From assembly GCA_051877855.1 (NCBI GenBank), contig JBJEJH010000035.1, positions 1-31,724 on the forward strand: 31,724 nt of DNA, given 5' to 3'. This stretch comes from MGBC120314 sp051877855 (lineage in GTDB: Bacteria > Bacillota > Clostridia > Lachnospirales > Lachnospiraceae). Both the position numbers and the translations under genes were made by a program. Every line of letters starts with the position of its first letter. The stretch's first letter is position 1. The notes below the pieces were generated by a model. That model was not told the DNA's origin. It saw only the letters and a program-made list of their open reading frames with translations, and ran no database searches. Below, in pieces: positions 1-8,538 of the stretch.

Positions 1-625
1 CGTAAGCTGTTGTAGGATCATCACCCTTCTTGATGAAGTCTGTCATCTTACCAAGTGAAACAAACTTGTAACCAATAATCTGGTTGTCAGCATCAAGAGC
101 GATACCAGTTACATAACCTTCAGCCATCTCAAGGTAACGAGGTCCCTTCTGAAGAGTACCATACATAGTACCAACCTGTGAACGAAGTCCCTTGCCAAGA
201 TCCTCAAGACCTGCACCTACCGGAAGACCTTCCTCAGAGAAAGCAGACTGTGTACGACCGTAAACGATCTGTAAGAATAACTCTCTCATAGCAGTGTTAA
301 TAGCATCACAAACTAAGTCTGTATTTAAAGCTTCCATAACAGTAAGGCCCGGAAGAATTTCTGCTGCCATAGCTGCAGAATGAGTCATACCGGAACATCC
401 GATAGTCTCAACAAGTGCTTCCTGAATAATACCTTCCTTAACATTTAAAGTAAGTTTACATGCACCCTGCTGTGGAGCACACCAGCCAATACCGTGTGTT
501 AAGCCTGAAATATCCTTTACTTCTTTATTTTTTACCCAGTTACCTTCTGTAGGAACGGGAGCAGCGCCATGATGAACGCCCTGTGCCACCGGACACATTC
601 TTTCAACTTCCTGTGAAATAATCAT
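1..625 (-). CDS. NifU-like iron-sulfur cluster assembly scaffold protein (3' end outside window)
   Basis: The gene starts at ATG 625-623 and runs off the left edge, so 208 codons are visible. The protein opens MIISQEVERMCPVAQG and carries cysteines at about residues 11, 49, 56, 77 and 106, including GWCAPQQGAC and TIGCSGMTHS, which resemble cluster-ligating positions of NifU/IscU-type scaffolds. From memory this matches the Lachnospiraceae scaffold-like family usually found next to a 'GGGtGRT' protein gene; that partner would lie beyond the left edge (inference). An ideal ribosome binding site, GAAAGGAG, sits about 7 bases upstream. Codon use is strongly biased to GGT, GCT, CGT and AAG, unlike its neighbours, which suggests very high expression. 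Its leader separates it from the glmS operon. Confidence 0.8.
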   Translation of the reverse strand, partial: MIISQEVERMCPVAQGVHHGAAPVPTEGNWVKNKEVKDISGLTHGIGWCAPQQGACKLTLNVKEGIIQEALVETIGCSGMTHSAAMAAEILPGLTVMEALNTDLVCDAINTAMRELFLQIVYGRTQSAFSEEGLPVGAGLEDLGKGLRSQVGTMYGTLQKGPRYLEMAEGYVTGIALDADNQIIGYKFVSLGKMTDFIKKGDDPTTAY

Positions 626-732
626 TTTGTATCTCCTTTCTATTATTAGCTCATCTTAATGTCAGTTTAATATACCGATTAAGGAGCGTTTACCCGATGT
701 AAGATTAGGACACCGGAGAAAAACCTAGGTGT

Positions 733-761
733 ATTTTCTCATAATACGACAAAATAGTCAA
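733..761 (-). promoter_or_regulatory. Probable sigma-A promoter of the Fe-S scaffold gene
   Basis: On the minus strand a -35 box TTGACT (756-761) is followed after 17 bases by GAAAAT (733-738), preceded by TGA as in an extended -10. The start site would be near 726, giving a leader of about 100 bases. The -35 overlaps an imperfect dyad GAC-N6-GTC (750-761), a possible regulator site. The leader begins with a weak ACACC/GGTGT stem. The boxes are moderate matches, but the gap before a highly biased gene requires a promoter somewhere here. Confidence 0.45.
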
Positions 762-806
762 TTCTATTTGCCAAAAAATTATCATTTTTAAGTACCATAC
801 TTCGTT

Positions 807-1478
807 TTAATTCTTCTGCACTACTTCTCCCTGCTTTTTGTAAATACTTCCCGCAGGAACGAATCCTCGTACCGAAGACAACGGATAAATATTGGATTCA
901 CGTCCAACGACAGTTCCCGGATTCAGGACGCTTCCGCATCCTACCTCCACGTTATCCCCCACCATGGCTCCGAATTTCTTGAGCCCGGTTTCGATGGAAT
1001 TTCTACATCCTTCAACGTTGATATTGACCTTCACCAGCGTCTTATCGGACTTCACATTGGAGGTGATGGAACCTGCACCCATGTGTGCCTTGTACCCTAA
1101 AATGGAGTCACCCACATAGTTATAGTGGGGAACCTGAACCTTGTTGAATAACACAACATTTTTAAGTTCCGTGGAATTACCCACCACAGCGCCTTCGCCT
1201 ACAATGGCATTGCCACGGATAAATGCACAGTGCCTTACTTCTGCTTCTTTTCCAATAATACACGGTCCTGTAATACTGGCTGTGGCAGCTACTTTGGCGC
1301 TTTTTGCAATCCAGACATTTTCCGAAGGATGATCGTATTCCTCTTCCGAAAGTTGCGCACCAAGTTCCATGATAAATCCGCTAATCTTTGGAAGTGCCTC
1401 CCATGGGTAAGTAAGTCCTTCAAATAAGTCCTTGGCAATCGTCTGATTCAAATCATATAAATCCTTAATCTCTACCAT
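807..1478 (-). CDS. Left-handed beta-helix protein, GlmU acetyltransferase-domain-like
   Basis: This 223-residue protein has hexapeptide repeats over about residues 55-130 and 165-200, the hallmark of left-handed beta-helix acyltransferases. It contains PHYNYVGDSILG (117-128) and GAGSITSN (134-141), which match the GlmU C-terminal domain motifs around the acetyl-CoA and glucosamine-phosphate sites. The N-terminal uridylyltransferase domain of GlmU (about 230 residues) is absent. Such proteins are often labelled UDP-N-acetylglucosamine pyrophosphorylase, which this domain alone would not support. It begins 12 bases after glmS ends, with GAGGAG ahead of the ATG, so it is almost certainly cotranscribed. 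A role acetylating glucosamine-phosphate or another amino sugar is inferred from this context. No strong terminator follows, only an AT-only stem near 776-792. Confidence 0.75.
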   Translation of the reverse strand: MVEIKDLYDLNQTIAKDLFEGLTYPWEALPKISGFIMELGAQLSEEEYDHPSENVWIAKSAKVAATASITGPCIIGKEAEVRHCAFIRGNAIVGEGAVVGNSTELKNVVLFNKVQVPHYNYVGDSILGYKAHMGAGSITSNVKSDKTLVKVNINVEGCRNSIETGLKKFGAMVGDNVEVGCGSVLNPGTVVGRESNIYPLSSVRGFVPAGSIYKKQGEVVQKN

Positions 1479-1490
1479 ACAATTCTCCTC

Positions 1491-3311
1491 CTACTCCACG
1501 GTTACGGACTTTGCAAGATTTCTTGGCTTATCTACATCGCATCCCTTAAGAACTGACGTATAGTAAGCAATCAGCTGTAACGGAATTGCTGCAACACTTG
1601 GCATCAGGATTTCGTCCACCTCCGGAAGACGGATGATGCAATCCGCAATACCATCCTCAACATCCAGATTCTCGCCACATACAAGGATTACCATGGCACC
1701 TCTTGCCTTCACTTCCTTGATATTACTTACGGTCTTCTCAATTAATCCCTTCTGCGTAGCTACAGCAATAACCGGCATCTCATTGGTTACAAGAGAAATC
1801 GTGCCATGCTTTAACTCACCTGCCGCGTAGGACTCAGAGTGAATATAGGAAATTTCCTTTAACTTTAAAGAACCTTCCATACTAAGGGCATAATCCAGTC
1901 CGCGACCGATATAGAGGAGACTGTCTGCATTCAATAACTTCGCTGCGGTCTGCTGACAGGTTACCTTGCACTCCAATGCCTTTTCGATGACATCCGGAAT
2001 TTCCATCAGTTCCGCTACATATTTTTTGCACTCATCCTCCGTGATTACGCCCTTCGCAAAGGCCACCTGAAAAGCAAATAAATACATTGCTGCAACCTGT
2101 ACCGAATAAGCCTTGGTGGAAGCAACGGAAATCTCCGGTCCCGCATTGGTATAGAGCACCATATCCGCCTCTCTTGCGATGGAGGAACCCACCACATTAA
2201 CAATAGCCATGGTATCTGCGCCAAGATTCTTTGCAAGCTTAAGAGCCGCCAGCGTATCCGCCGTCTCACCGGACTGTGAAATCACGATCATAAGATCCTG
2301 TTCACCAATGAGTGGTTCACGGTATCGAAACTCTGATGCAATGTCCACAATAACCGGAACTCTGGCTAATTTTTCAATCACATATTTGCCAACCAAACCT
2401 GCATGCATCGCTGTACCACAGGCAACAACAAAGATCTGGCGATAGCTATTTAACTTTTCAATGGTAAGACCGGTCTCGGAAAAATCCGGCATACCATTCT
2501 TCACACGAGGGCTGACCGTCATTTTCACTGCCTTCGGCTGCTCGTGGATCTCCTTTAACATAAAATGCTCATAGCCACCCTTTTCAGCAGCATCAATATC
2601 CCATGTAGCCGTCTGAAGTTCCTTCTTAATGACATTCTTTCTGGTGTCATAGATTTTAACCTCACCGCTGGTTAGTTCACAGATTTCATCCTGTTCAATC
2701 AGGTAATAGTCCCTTGTATACTTAAGAATCGCCGGTACATCCGAAGCGATAAAGTTTTCGCCTTCACCCACACCCACGATTAACGGACTATCCTTACGAA
2801 CGGCATAGATCTTCTCCGGAAAATCACGGAACACGATACCAAGGGCATAGGATCCCTCAATCTCAGCCAATACCTTGATGATGGTATCTAACGGATTGCC
2901 ATCATAATAATAATCCAAAAGCTTTGCTACCGTCTCAGTATCGGTCTCACTCTCGAAACCATAACCCTCCTTGATCAGAAAATCCTTGATCTCCTTATAA
3001 TTTTCAATAATACCGTTGTGTACAATGGAAATTCTCTTATTACCATGGGGATGAGAATTAATATCCGAAGGTTCACCATGGGTTGCCCATCGGGTATGTC
3101 CGATACCGCAGTGTCCCATCGGCTTTCCTGTAGTCTGCATCTTCTCCACTAAGTCCAACAGACGTCCCTTGGTTTTTTCTACACGGATGGCATTACGCTC
3201 AAATACCGCAATTCCCGCAGAATCATACCCGCGATATTCAAGCTTGGACAAAGCATCCACCAGAACATCGGTACAATCTCTCTTACCTACATAACCAACA
3301 ATTCCACACAT
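1491..3311 (-). CDS. glmS: Glutamine--fructose-6-phosphate aminotransferase (isomerizing)
   Basis: GlmS makes glucosamine-6-phosphate from fructose-6-phosphate and glutamine, the entry step to UDP-GlcNAc and peptidoglycan. The 606-residue length is standard. The protein starts MCGIVGYVG, placing the N-terminal nucleophile cysteine directly after the cleaved Met, with HTRWATHG in the glutaminase domain (about 1-235). Two SIS domains follow (about 285-420 and 455-595), with GTAMHAG, ASEFRYRE and SQSGETADT. It ends DKPRNLAKSVTVE, the usual GlmS tail. An AGGAGG ribosome site precedes the ATG. The 50-base gap to the upstream GGDEF gene is too short for a glmS ribozyme, so the usual metabolite-cleaved leader seems absent. 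Confidence 0.97.
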   Translation of the reverse strand: MCGIVGYVGKRDCTDVLVDALSKLEYRGYDSAGIAVFERNAIRVEKTKGRLLDLVEKMQTTGKPMGHCGIGHTRWATHGEPSDINSHPHGNKRISIVHNGIIENYKEIKDFLIKEGYGFESETDTETVAKLLDYYYDGNPLDTIIKVLAEIEGSYALGIVFRDFPEKIYAVRKDSPLIVGVGEGENFIASDVPAILKYTRDYYLIEQDEICELTSGEVKIYDTRKNVIKKELQTATWDIDAAEKGGYEHFMLKEIHEQPKAVKMTVSPRVKNGMPDFSETGLTIEKLNSYRQIFVVACGTAMHAGLVGKYVIEKLARVPVIVDIASEFRYREPLIGEQDLMIVISQSGETADTLAALKLAKNLGADTMAIVNVVGSSIAREADMVLYTNAGPEISVASTKAYSVQVAAMYLFAFQVAFAKGVITEDECKKYVAELMEIPDVIEKALECKVTCQQTAAKLLNADSLLYIGRGLDYALSMEGSLKLKEISYIHSESYAAGELKHGTISLVTNEMPVIAVATQKGLIEKTVSNIKEVKARGAMVILVCGENLDVEDGIADCIIRLPEVDEILMPSVAAIPLQLIAYYTSVLKGCDVDKPRNLAKSVTVE

Positions 3312-3361
3312 ATTGTCCTCCTCAATTTTCGCACATCACAATCTTTCGATATGCCTATCAT

Positions 3362-5107
3362 CTATTTAATACATTTTGCATAAATATGATCCAGGATACG
3401 GAAAAAATGCATATCCTCCATATTCCATGTATTGTAAATCATAACGGCTTCATAGCTTACAATATAATTCCTGCCGTCCGCACCTGTTACCTTGTGATGC
3501 ATAAGGGAAAGAACCCCTTGTTTTTCAAGTTTATCATGAAGTGTTCCGCCATACTTTTCAAAGGTTTTGATATTATTGATAACCATCACACCTTCATTAT
3601 AAAATTGCTGTAAGGTCTCATCCCCGATGTAATCTGCTGTTTCCTTAATCTGTTCTTTCTTCAACAGCTTATTTCCGCACTGAAATACAACATCCTTCTT
3701 GTCAACATCATAAAGCACGACTCTTTCTACACCAAAATGATCCACCACTTCATTGAAGATATTGACATAGGAATAATCTTCCCCTTGCCATACACGATCA
3801 CAGATTTTACAAATGATCTCACTCTTGCTTAATCCCTTGCGGCTGCTGATACCAAGATTTTCAACGCCCTCACTGAGTATACTGCTGATGGCTCCATGCT
3901 TTCCCTCGTTGTATAAGATATAGCGATTCTTTCCCTTACTCTTGGCACGATACATCAGATAATCCGCCACCGTAAAGAGATCGTTGAAATTATCCGTATC
4001 ATTCGGAAATGTTGCACAACCAATGGATGTAGACACGTGGAAACCATCCTTTTCATCCGAATAGGCAAGATATATTCCGTTGCGGATACTTCGAAGAATG
4101 CTGCGCAAAGTCTCATTGTCTGCATCCTTTTTATCGCCGGCAGTACTATCCATAACCAGAAAGAATTCGTCACCTCCGATTCTTCCCGCCTTGCCATAGC
4201 CTTCCACTTCCGCATCAATGATGGAAGCGCAGTGCTTCAGCACCTCATCCCCCTTCATATGACCAAAATTATCGTTAACCGCCTTAAAATTGTCCAAATC
4301 AATAATTGCAATGGAGGTCGGTAACTTCAGATGATCGATTCGCTCCTTCGCAAGATTGGTAATGTCTTCCTTGAGAATCAATCCTGTAAGCTGATCCCTT
4401 CTCGCTGAGATCTGAACCATACCATCACCCTGATTCGTAATATTTCCAAGCGTCCGGATATGTACTCCATTCTGATAAACCGCCGTACCACAAACCAGTA
4501 CCTGCTTATCATAACCTTCCTTATTAAAGAATTCTCCCGGAAAGACATACTGAAAAGATCTTGTTCCGTTACGAAGATCCGCGATATATGCGTCCAGCAT
4601 ACTCAGGTTATGATCCGGATAGTATTTCCGGACACCGTTATTCCAGCGTTCCACCGGCATTCTTGCCGTCACCCTCATCTCCGGCTGGAAACGGAAGCAT
4701 ACCACCGAATCACTGGAACGATCATAGATATAATACATGCAGTTGATCTGTGACAACAACGTTGAAAAATTGTTTACTTCCTCTCGAAGCAGGAGACTTT
4801 CCTTATAAAGGTTCTCAATGGGAATAAACTGTACATCCGTGTTTCCCTCATCATCGCGTCCCTTGATACACACTGCAATTTCATGATAAACTCCGTCTTG
4901 ATCACTAATGGACAACACAAAATTGCGTTCTGTTCTTCCGGATTTGAATTCTTCTTCAAAACGTTCCACACAAGAAGGTTCAAGAATCATATCAAAAGTA
5001 TCATAAAGCCTTCCTGCCAGAAATCGATAAAATGCAGAACTTCCCGTTACAAACTCATAATTGTCATTCAGTTTAACTTCATAAATGTTCTCTAGTTTAT
5101 TCATCAT
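3362..5107 (-). CDS. GGDEF-domain protein, probable diguanylate cyclase with PAS-like and GAF-like regions
   Basis: The protein has 581 residues. The N-terminal 230 residues look like one or two PAS-type sensor regions, although sequence alone is weak evidence there. A complete GGDEF domain spans about 235-395, with DQLTGL at its start, FKAVNDNFGHMKGDEVL and an intact GGDEF signature at 311-315, so c-di-GMP synthesis from GTP is likely. The inhibitory RxxD motif normally just upstream is missing. The remaining 180 residues resemble a GAF domain, giving the uncommon order sensor-GGDEF-GAF. No membrane segments are seen, so it is cytosolic. It begins 15 bases after topB ends and precedes glmS by 50 bases. 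Two ATGs are adjacent; the first is used here, with GGAAG just upstream. Confidence 0.85.
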   Translation of the reverse strand: MMNKLENIYEVKLNDNYEFVTGSSAFYRFLAGRLYDTFDMILEPSCVERFEEEFKSGRTERNFVLSISDQDGVYHEIAVCIKGRDDEGNTDVQFIPIENLYKESLLLREEVNNFSTLLSQINCMYYIYDRSSDSVVCFRFQPEMRVTARMPVERWNNGVRKYYPDHNLSMLDAYIADLRNGTRSFQYVFPGEFFNKEGYDKQVLVCGTAVYQNGVHIRTLGNITNQGDGMVQISARRDQLTGLILKEDITNLAKERIDHLKLPTSIAIIDLDNFKAVNDNFGHMKGDEVLKHCASIIDAEVEGYGKAGRIGGDEFFLVMDSTAGDKKDADNETLRSILRSIRNGIYLAYSDEKDGFHVSTSIGCATFPNDTDNFNDLFTVADYLMYRAKSKGKNRYILYNEGKHGAISSILSEGVENLGISSRKGLSKSEIICKICDRVWQGEDYSYVNIFNEVVDHFGVERVVLYDVDKKDVVFQCGNKLLKKEQIKETADYIGDETLQQFYNEGVMVINNIKTFEKYGGTLHDKLEKQGVLSLMHHKVTGADGRNYIVSYEAVMIYNTWNMEDMHFFRILDHIYAKCIK

Positions 5108-5122
5108 ATTCTTCCACTACCT

Positions 5123-7168
5123 TTAACGATAATATTTTGCCGCCTCACAAAAAATTCCATCCAGCTGTGACTGATTTTCCAACTGAAGCACTCCGTTGGT
5201 TCGATTGACAATAAATTGTTTCAATTTCGTCATATACTCTTCTTCAGTTATTTCACCATTCGAAACCATGGTAAGTCCTTTTTCCCAACTTGCCGTAAGT
5301 TCCGGATTCAGCATCTGACTCATTGAAATCTGTACAACTTCATATATTATTTCACCCAACAATGTTGGCGTAATAATCTGCGTTTTACTATTCGTTGAAA
5401 TATACTCTTTGGTATTTAATTTTTTTAAAATTTCTGCTCTTGTGGCACTGGTACCAATACCACTACCCTTAATCTGGGCTCTAAGCTCCTCATCCTCAAT
5501 CAGCTGACCTGCATTTTCCATGGCAAGAATCATGGAACCTGAGTTGTACCGTTTCGGAGGCGTTGTTTCACCCTCCTTGATATCAAACCCATGAACGGTC
5601 AGGCTATTACCTTTTTTCAATCCGGACAGCAACTCAAGGAATGCTGCATCACACTTGATATCCTCAGTCTCATCCGATTTTTTATCATCATTTTCTATAT
5701 TCTTATCGGCATTTTGACTGGTTTCCTTATCCGTGTTCTTCCTGCTGAAAGAATTCTGGGAAGCCACCTTAAGATATCCTTCCTGCAACATTACCTTGAA
5801 AGAAGAAAAGAAACTCTCGCTTCGGACCTTCGCCTGAATGGACACCTTCTGGTAAACTGCCGGTGGATAGAAAATACTTAAAAATCGTCTTACGATAATC
5901 TCATAAATTCGAACCTCTGTCTGTGAAAGAGACTGGAGGGCATTTAATCCCTGTCCGGTTGGAATAATTGCATAGTGATCCGTAATCTGCTTGTCATTGC
6001 AATAACGGGTACGGGCAATATTCTTGTAAGCCTCCCCGGAGAGAATCTCCTCAGCATAGGTCCTGCCATGTTCGTAACGTGTCAACCCATTCAGATTCTT
6101 ATGGATTTCCTTACACACTGCTGTAGAAAGTACTCTGGCATCGGTTCTGGGATAAGTCACCAGTTTCTTCTCATAAAGATTCTGCACGAACTGAAGTGTC
6201 TTATCCGGACTAATCTTAAACAACTTGGAACAATCATTCTGAAGTTCCGCTAAATTATATAAAAGAGGAGCATTTTTATTCTCCTTCTTTTTTTCAATGG
6301 ATTCAATCACTGCCGTTACCGGCTGTTCTTCCTGCAAATAATCAATTAACCCCTGTGCTGCCTGCCTGGTCTTAAAACCATTTTCTTTATACAGCACCGG
6401 TGTACCCTCATATTTTGACCCTGCTGCCACACGCCATTCGGATTCAAAATGATGCTCCCCCAGCCCCATGTCGGAAAGCACCCGGTAGAACGGCGTCTTA
6501 ACAAAATTACGAATTTCTTTCTCTCTTCGCACCACCATACCAAGAACACAGGTCATGACCCGGCCAATGGCAATGGAGATGTGATCCTGTTTGAGAAAGG
6601 ATGCCACATTCCGTCCATATTTCAAAGTTAATAATCGTGAGAAATTAATTCCCATGAGATAATCTTCGATTGCACGAAGGTATGCAGATGCCGATAAGTT
6701 ATCGTATTCCGATTCATCCTTGGCATTGGCGATCCCCTTAAGAATCTCCTCCTCCGTCTGAGAATCGATCCACACACGTTTTTCCTTTTTTCCCTTAACC
6801 CCTGCCATCCGGGCCACCAGACGATAGATGTATTCTCCTTCCCGTCCCGAGTCCGTGCACACATAAATCGTGTCCACATCCTCTCTGGTGAGAAGTCCCT
6901 GCACAATTTCAAACTGTTTACGCACCCCCGGAATGACTTCATATTTGAATTCCTGTGGTATAAACGGAAGGGTTTCCATTCTCCATCGCTTTAGTGCCGG
7001 ATCATAGCTTTCCGGATAACTCATGGTCACCAGATGTCCCACACACCATGTCACAATGGAGTTCTCGGACTCCAGATATCCATCCCTGCGTGCAAAATGA
7101 TCCTTAATCGCCTTGGCAAATTCCTGGGCAACGCTGGGTTTTTCTGCAATATATACTGATTTTGCCAT
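5123..7168 (-). CDS. topB: DNA topoisomerase III (type IA)
   Basis: Type IA topoisomerases cut one strand through a 5'-phosphotyrosine link and help decatenate replication and recombination intermediates. This 681-residue protein has an N-terminal TOPRIM domain with EKPS at 9-12 and TDSGREGE at 105-112, the DxGRE form also known in Firmicutes TopB. The catalytic tyrosine is Y339 in VTYPRTD. The motif DHYAIIPTG lies at 397-405, and PPKRYNSGSMILAMENAG with GIGTSATRAEIL near 537-581. A low-complexity Asn/Lys/Asp-rich linker occupies about 470-505. No C-terminal zinc fingers are present. The usual GRVQTPTL stretch reads GRVMTCVLG (202-210). It starts 8 bases after the ATPase gene, with AGGAG across the junction, so translation is probably coupled. 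Confidence 0.93.
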   Translation of the reverse strand: MAKSVYIAEKPSVAQEFAKAIKDHFARRDGYLESENSIVTWCVGHLVTMSYPESYDPALKRWRMETLPFIPQEFKYEVIPGVRKQFEIVQGLLTREDVDTIYVCTDSGREGEYIYRLVARMAGVKGKKEKRVWIDSQTEEEILKGIANAKDESEYDNLSASAYLRAIEDYLMGINFSRLLTLKYGRNVASFLKQDHISIAIGRVMTCVLGMVVRREKEIRNFVKTPFYRVLSDMGLGEHHFESEWRVAAGSKYEGTPVLYKENGFKTRQAAQGLIDYLQEEQPVTAVIESIEKKKENKNAPLLYNLAELQNDCSKLFKISPDKTLQFVQNLYEKKLVTYPRTDARVLSTAVCKEIHKNLNGLTRYEHGRTYAEEILSGEAYKNIARTRYCNDKQITDHYAIIPTGQGLNALQSLSQTEVRIYEIIVRRFLSIFYPPAVYQKVSIQAKVRSESFFSSFKVMLQEGYLKVASQNSFSRKNTDKETSQNADKNIENDDKKSDETEDIKCDAAFLELLSGLKKGNSLTVHGFDIKEGETTPPKRYNSGSMILAMENAGQLIEDEELRAQIKGSGIGTSATRAEILKKLNTKEYISTNSKTQIITPTLLGEIIYEVVQISMSQMLNPELTASWEKGLTMVSNGEITEEEYMTKLKQFIVNRTNGVLQLENQSQLDGIFCEAAKYYR

Positions 7169-7176
7169 TCTAACTC

Positions 7177-8538
7177 CTATAAATCTCCAATGCCAACCAA
7201 AGTCATATTTTCATCCTTTGCCGCCATCTGCTGTAATTCACTGTCAAATCCGGATTTTGCGAATAAGAAAATAGACTTGACACTTAGTTGTGCATTTTTA
7301 CAATTCAAAACCAGAGTCTTAAGACTCTCGATTCCCACCGGTTTTTCGGAAAAATCACACAATGCGGCCACACATTTCTTGTCTTCGGCCTCACGAATGA
7401 TATCCACACGGCATTCTTTCTCATATACCCTTGCTTCCTGAACCGTCGTAAGGGATAAACCATTATGTTCTTCCAGCAGTTTCAAATATTCACTGCAAAC
7501 CTGTACGAATCCCTCCTGCATAAACTCATCCAGCGAATCCTTAATATAGGTTTCATAAAACTTTTCACTATCCATCATTGCCAGCGCGGACTGATTCGGA
7601 TAAATATACCTGTACCAGAACTCAACGATTCCCGGTTTGATACGATAACATCCCTTCTTGATGTTGGGCTTACCACTGATATCATAAGAATAAACCTTCT
7701 CCACAATATCCCGTTCCATCAGATTCTTCAGGTATACACTGATCTTGTCCCTGCCAAAGCCGGTATAATTATAGATGTCATTAATCTTATTCATTCCACC
7801 GGCAAGACATCCCAGGATTGTGTTATACAATCCGGTTTCACGCAGCTCCTCTTTAACCACATCATGTCCAATCTCATGAAGATAGGAACCCGGAACTAAC
7901 ATGTTTCGGCAAATATTTTCTTCGACGGAAAGCTTTTTGCTCAGTTTTACAATATATTCCGGCACTCCACCGGTAAGACCATAAAACCGGACACAGTCCT
8001 CTATGGAATAATTTGCAAAGAAATGCATGCTGTCCATAAAAGATAACGCCTCCAGTTTCAGGTAGGACACGTAGTTTGCTGCCGGTTTAAAAAGCTTATC
8101 ACGATGAGACTCCACATAGCTTACCGATGAACTGAGAAGAATAACCATCACTCTTCCATAATCCGGCTGATTCTTTACCATCTCAAAAACAGACTCCAGA
8201 AAATCCTCGTCACTGCGGGAAATATTCTGAAATTCATCGATCACAATAACCTTCTTGACCTTATTTTGCTTGGTCATTCCAACAAAAATATCTTCGTAGC
8301 CATTTAGATAAGCATTCAGATCACTTTGTCCATAGACACAGTTTGCCATAAAAAGGCGCGCCTCATCCGCAGCCGCAGGAATGGCAGAATAATAGAATGA
8401 ATCTTTATCCTTGATAAATTCCCTTGCAAGACTTGTCTTTCCCATTCCGGTACGTCCGTACACCACCACAATGGAACTATTCAGTTTACCAAATATTTTT
8501 TGTAAAAAAGCAAACTGTTCCTTACGCCCAACTAACAT
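7177..8538 (-). CDS. AAA+ ATPase of the archaeal-ATPase/DUF234 type
   Basis: The 453-residue protein has a Walker A motif GRTGMGKTS (28-36), Walker B VIVIDEFQN (97-105) and a sensor-like LLSSS (134-138). The middle region (about 230-300) looks like a winged helix. The C-terminal 110 residues resemble the DUF234 region, which has a restriction-endonuclease-like fold in relatives; here the expected E-x-K is not evident (the strand reads ALCDF), so nuclease activity is doubtful. These ATPases are widespread and poorly characterised. The gene overlaps the upstream GGDEF/EAL gene by 7 bases and sits 8 bases before topB, which suggests a shared transcript and possibly a shared task. GGGAGG precedes the ATG. 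The substrate is unknown. Confidence 0.82.
   Translation of the reverse strand: MLVGRKEQFAFLQKIFGKLNSSIVVVYGRTGMGKTSLAREFIKDKDSFYYSAIPAAADEARLFMANCVYGQSDLNAYLNGYEDIFVGMTKQNKVKKVIVIDEFQNISRSDEDFLESVFEMVKNQPDYGRVMVILLSSSVSYVESHRDKLFKPAANYVSYLKLEALSFMDSMHFFANYSIEDCVRFYGLTGGVPEYIVKLSKKLSVEENICRNMLVPGSYLHEIGHDVVKEELRETGLYNTILGCLAGGMNKINDIYNYTGFGRDKISVYLKNLMERDIVEKVYSYDISGKPNIKKGCYRIKPGIVEFWYRYIYPNQSALAMMDSEKFYETYIKDSLDEFMQEGFVQVCSEYLKLLEEHNGLSLTTVQEARVYEKECRVDIIREAEDKKCVAALCDFSEKPVGIESLKTLVLNCKNAQLSVKSIFLFAKSGFDSELQQMAAKDENMTLVGIGDL

Noticed and set aside
776..792. AAAAAT-GATA-ATTTTT stem as terminator after the GlmU-like gene
   Set aside because: The stem is AT-only, too weak to call as an intrinsic terminator.
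3312..3361. glmS ribozyme
   Set aside because: Only 50 bases separate glmS from the upstream stop codon, and the conserved ribozyme core is not visible.
5123..7168. Loss of a TOPRIM metal ligand in TopB (TDSGREGE)
   Set aside because: The Asp-to-Gly form (TDAGREGE) is also known in Bacillus TopB, so it is normal for this group.
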